Positions 61,825-64,000 of a DNA stretch of 64,000 nt are shown piece after piece. This DNA comes from Kapaibacterium sp044224925. Its GTDB lineage: Bacteria > Bacteroidota > Ignavibacteria > Kapaibacteriales > Kapaibacteriaceae. Position 1 is the stretch's first letter, and every line of letters begins with the position of its first letter. The notes beneath the pieces are model-generated. The model saw only the letters and a program-made list of their open reading frames with translations. It did not search any database and was not told the DNA's origin. Made by a program: the position numbers and the translations under genes. The stretch lies in assembly GCA_044224925.1 (NCBI GenBank), contig JBGAJM010000010.1, forward strand, positions 14,018 through 78,017, written 5' to 3'.

Positions 61825-62154
61825 ATGAATACTGCAATGATTCCAACGGCAATCGACTGGACTGGGTGGTGCATGAACGTTGCGCTCTTCTTTTCGGCTC
61901 TTGTTACGATGCTGTTCATCTATCTCATCGGACGACGAGACGAACGCGTCAAGAGCATTCGCAAGATCACAGAGCTTCGACACATCTGCTATAAACAGCA
62001 GGAAATGATCAACACTTTCACAACGGAACGCGATGTGTACCAAAGTGGCTACGACTCGATGTCGAAGAGTGTGCAACGAATGGACTACCATTCGGGTTCA
62101 GTCCCGAAGAATGATGCTGAAGGCGAAGAACGATCACGTGGAGAAGGCTCATGA
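61825..62154 (+). CDS. Small membrane protein with coiled-coil-like region
   Basis: 109 residues. One membrane segment (MNVALFFSALVTMLFIYLIG) is followed by a charged helical part (DERVKSIRKITELRHICYKQQEMINTF). Not recognised. Its stop overlaps the next start by 4 bp (ATGA). Confidence 0.55.
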   Translation: MNTAMIPTAIDWTGWCMNVALFFSALVTMLFIYLIGRRDERVKSIRKITELRHICYKQQEMINTFTTERDVYQSGYDSMSKSVQRMDYHSGSVPKNDAEGEERSRGEGS

Positions 62155-62624
62155 GTACCGAAAGCCACACAAACCTATTCATGCCGAGTATGACGATCAT
62201 CGGAGGTGCGAAGCCGTTTCAACGATTCATAGGACCGGACCGCGCGGCCGAACGAGTGACCTATACTCGACACATGCGCATGCCATACCTTGAGCTAACG
62301 GAGACATACTTCGTGCTCACCGATGATAATCGATTGCACCTTTGCTATTTCGACGAATGGAGACTAACGTTCATGCTCTTCGAGTATCCGTACTACAAGC
62401 GGTACTGGCACAGCACTCGTGAAACGCGTGTCGTCGAGTATCAAGATGAGTTTGAGTTGACAGGACTGTTGTATCATCAAGAAAGGCTTCCAAAGGAGCG
62501 GATAACTTTGATAGAAAGGCCACGCCCACCTATATCGCAAGAGCGAACGAAAGCGCATGTACGATACGTTGAAACAACGTACATCATTGTCATTGGCAAG
62601 TACCGGTACATCTATGGCAGATGA
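62151..62624 (+). CDS. Small protein of unknown function
   Basis: 157 residues, rich in Tyr, Arg and Glu, with beta-type segments (TETYFVLTDDNRLHLCYFDEWRLTFMLF, TTYIIVIGKYRYIYGR). No signal peptide or membrane segment. Co-translated with the gene before it. The first 15 residues are duplicated at 61616. Confidence 0.6.
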   Translation: MSTESHTNLFMPSMTIIGGAKPFQRFIGPDRAAERVTYTRHMRMPYLELTETYFVLTDDNRLHLCYFDEWRLTFMLFEYPYYKRYWHSTRETRVVEYQDEFELTGLLYHQERLPKERITLIERPRPPISQERTKAHVRYVETTYIIVIGKYRYIYGR

Positions 62625-63052
62625 GAGGACGTACATCTTCTACATGCATTTATCTCGAGGAGAACCGGTGGCACAATAACAGTCTTGCTGGGCGATGCTG
62701 CACATTCGCCCCAGGTCTTGGTGCTACCTCGAGACCTGCTCGATACCGGGCCATCACAAGAGAAAATGAATGTATCAACTAATGCGAGAACGCTTCTCCC
62801 GAGTGAAGTTGTACCCGATCCGATTGAAGCAATTGCCCTGGGGACGCATCACCATCATGGCGAGTCGCTAAGCCTTAATTCTTCAACGCATTTTTCACAA
62901 ATGTCAGATATTACAGCACGCTCCGGAGTCAATCCTGACGACGTAGCTCCCGGGAGCAAAGCGCAGCAACCTCAAATGCAAGCGGTATATCGACACAGTA
63001 GACGTTTGATCAAGACGCCGTGAAAGTGAGAATGTCGTGACAGGCGTCGCGA
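62625..63052. other. 428-bp stretch without a convincing gene
   Basis: A frame of 112 codons exists at 62685-63023 on plus, but its composition (no hydrophobic core, no domain, His run, no ribosome site) does not look coding. No repeat cassette, hairpin or RNA gene seen. Confidence 0.5.
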
Positions 63053-64000
63053 TCAGAATAATGGATGGTCGACGGCAATTCCAGCATCAAATTCGTCTGT
63101 TCGCACGGGTTGGATGCTCGTCGTTGTGTGACCGGCAACGGGCTCCTCCTCGACACCGGATATCACGTAACACGGAAGTGGCAAGTTTACCGGTGTGTAT
63201 TGTCTCGGCGCATCATCCCGGTTCAACTGGCGGTAGTCGTTGTTGCCCCAGCCATACAAAGTCCCGTTCTTCGTGATCGCATACGATGCTGTACCTGCCG
63301 CAGCAATTTCGACAACGTTCAAAAGCCCAATGACTTGTACCGGTGTTGCAGTCGTTGAGTCAACCAAGTAGTTGCCAAGCTGACCAGTGGAATTGTCACC
63401 CCATGCCATAACCGTGCCGTCCTCCATTAGAGCCAACGTGTGACGTTCACCACCAGCAATAGCTTTGCAACGTTTCGACAGATTCAGTTTCGTAGGAACT
63501 GGAACTTTGAGGCTATCTACACCGAGTTGTCGATATGTATTGCGGCCCCAGACATAGATGTCCCCCGACTCCGTTATGAACCGAGCAGAACCGCGATTGC
63601 CTACATCGTACGTAATACATCCACCTTTGAACCGAAGTTCGGGCAAAACGGGACGTGGCAAAACAACTGAGGGAATGGCTGTTGACGAGTCGATCAATCG
63701 ATCACCATTACTACCCCACGCCATCAAATGGCCATCTGTCAGTATGGCGAAGCAACTGATAGCCGAAGCATACAAACTTCGGACACCAGTAATGCTCGCT
63801 GTCGCCGCCCCACTGTCGAGCTTTGTTGCTGTGCCATTCCCATACTGACCGAAGCTATTACTACCACAAACGGCAACAGTACTGTCGGCAAGTAGATAGT
63901 AAACGTTAGCTCCGCCGGGAGCAACCTGCCGAACATTCTTCGCGTAAGGAACCATGATCGGGGTCGTTTCCATGAATTTCATGAACGGAACGCCGATTGC
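63053..64000 (-). CDS. RCC1-repeat protein, N-terminus outside window
   Basis: At least 315 residues; the frame stays open to the window edge (AIGVPF before the first Met at 63982), so the start is missing. RCC1-type repeats are clear: VYYLLADSTVAVCGSNSFGQ, GHLMAWGSNGD, GDIYVWGRNTYRQLG, HTLALMEDGTVMAWGDNSTG, TLYGWGNNDYRQL. They form a seven-bladed propeller. No T9SS tail is seen at the C-terminus. Likely secreted, given related proteins, but the signal peptide is not in the window. Confidence 0.85.
   Translation of the reverse strand, partial: AIGVPFMKFMETTPIMVPYAKNVRQVAPGGANVYYLLADSTVAVCGSNSFGQYGNGTATKLDSGAATASITGVRSLYASAISCFAILTDGHLMAWGSNGDRLIDSSTAIPSVVLPRPVLPELRFKGGCITYDVGNRGSARFITESGDIYVWGRNTYRQLGVDSLKVPVPTKLNLSKRCKAIAGGERHTLALMEDGTVMAWGDNSTGQLGNYLVDSTTATPVQVIGLLNVVEIAAAGTASYAITKNGTLYGWGNNDYRQLNRDDAPRQYTPVNLPLPCYVISGVEEEPVAGHTTTSIQPVRTDEFDAGIAVDHPLF

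Noticed and set aside
62685..63023. 112-codon plus-strand frame
   Set aside because: No domain, ribosome site, partner gene or coding-like composition.

Overview
The window looks like a chromosomal segment of a Bacteroidota/Chlorobiota-type (FCB group) bacterium, possibly an Ignavibacteria or Kapabacteria lineage. This is inference from type IX (T9SS) C-terminal sorting domains on secreted proteins, an SBBP beta-propeller protein, DUF4331/DUF4199/DUF4328/DUF2178 proteins, many soluble TPR-adenylate cyclases and a moderately high GC content. I see no rRNA, tRNA, CRISPR array, transposase or phage structural gene.

Layout. (1) 1-2.6 kb: two secreted proteins (a TIG-domain protein cut by the window edge, and a VWA protein). 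(2) 2.8-11.5 kb: a tightly coupled minus-strand island transcribed as ASCH protein, unknown protein, PLD-fold nuclease, SNF2-like helicase, small unknown protein and Mrr endonuclease. It looks like a DNA-targeting defence or restriction system and I cannot place it in a named type. (3) 11.6-17 kb: lipoprotein, WYL regulator, AbiE-like toxin-antitoxin pair, 1-Cys peroxiredoxin, GNAT-like protein. (4) 17.1-31.3 kb and 39.2-43.5 kb: eight TPR-class III adenylate cyclases in four translationally coupled pairs, plus an orphan cyclase tail and a secreted esterase. (5) 31.4-39.2 kb: DUF4143 ATPase, Fic enzyme, unknown protein, outer-membrane protein, SBBP/T9SS protein, XRE-DUF2178 pair. (6) 43.6-49.7 kb: serine hydrolase, then an Hsp70-like protein, two membrane-anchored paralogues and an M48 peptidase in one operon. 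(7) 49.7-54.8 kb: a nine-gene minus-strand operon of small membrane, acetyltransferase, GrpB-NUDIX and ParDE genes. (8) 54.9-64 kb: LuxR-type regulator, DUF4199 protein, a DUF4331 / TPR-lipoprotein / TonB-receptor operon, a partly duplicated two-gene unit and an RCC1-repeat protein cut by the window end.

The most striking feature is a set of simple-sequence cassettes spread over the whole window: a 12-bp unit (GGAGTGCGACAC, called R1 here), heptamers CACTYGT (R2), ATACARA and GATCAAG (R3), and an 11-bp pyrimidine unit (R4). They lie between genes, form the last codons of several unrelated genes, and sit in frame at two fixed positions inside the cyclase domains. R1 has no stop codon in any of its six frames. 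The same order (R3, then R1, then R2) and the same edge sequences occur in coding and non-coding copies, so they look like one spreading modular element that proteins tolerate at surface loops and termini. A 32-bp tandem duplication has also shifted the frame of the TPR lipoprotein gene at 58.3 kb.
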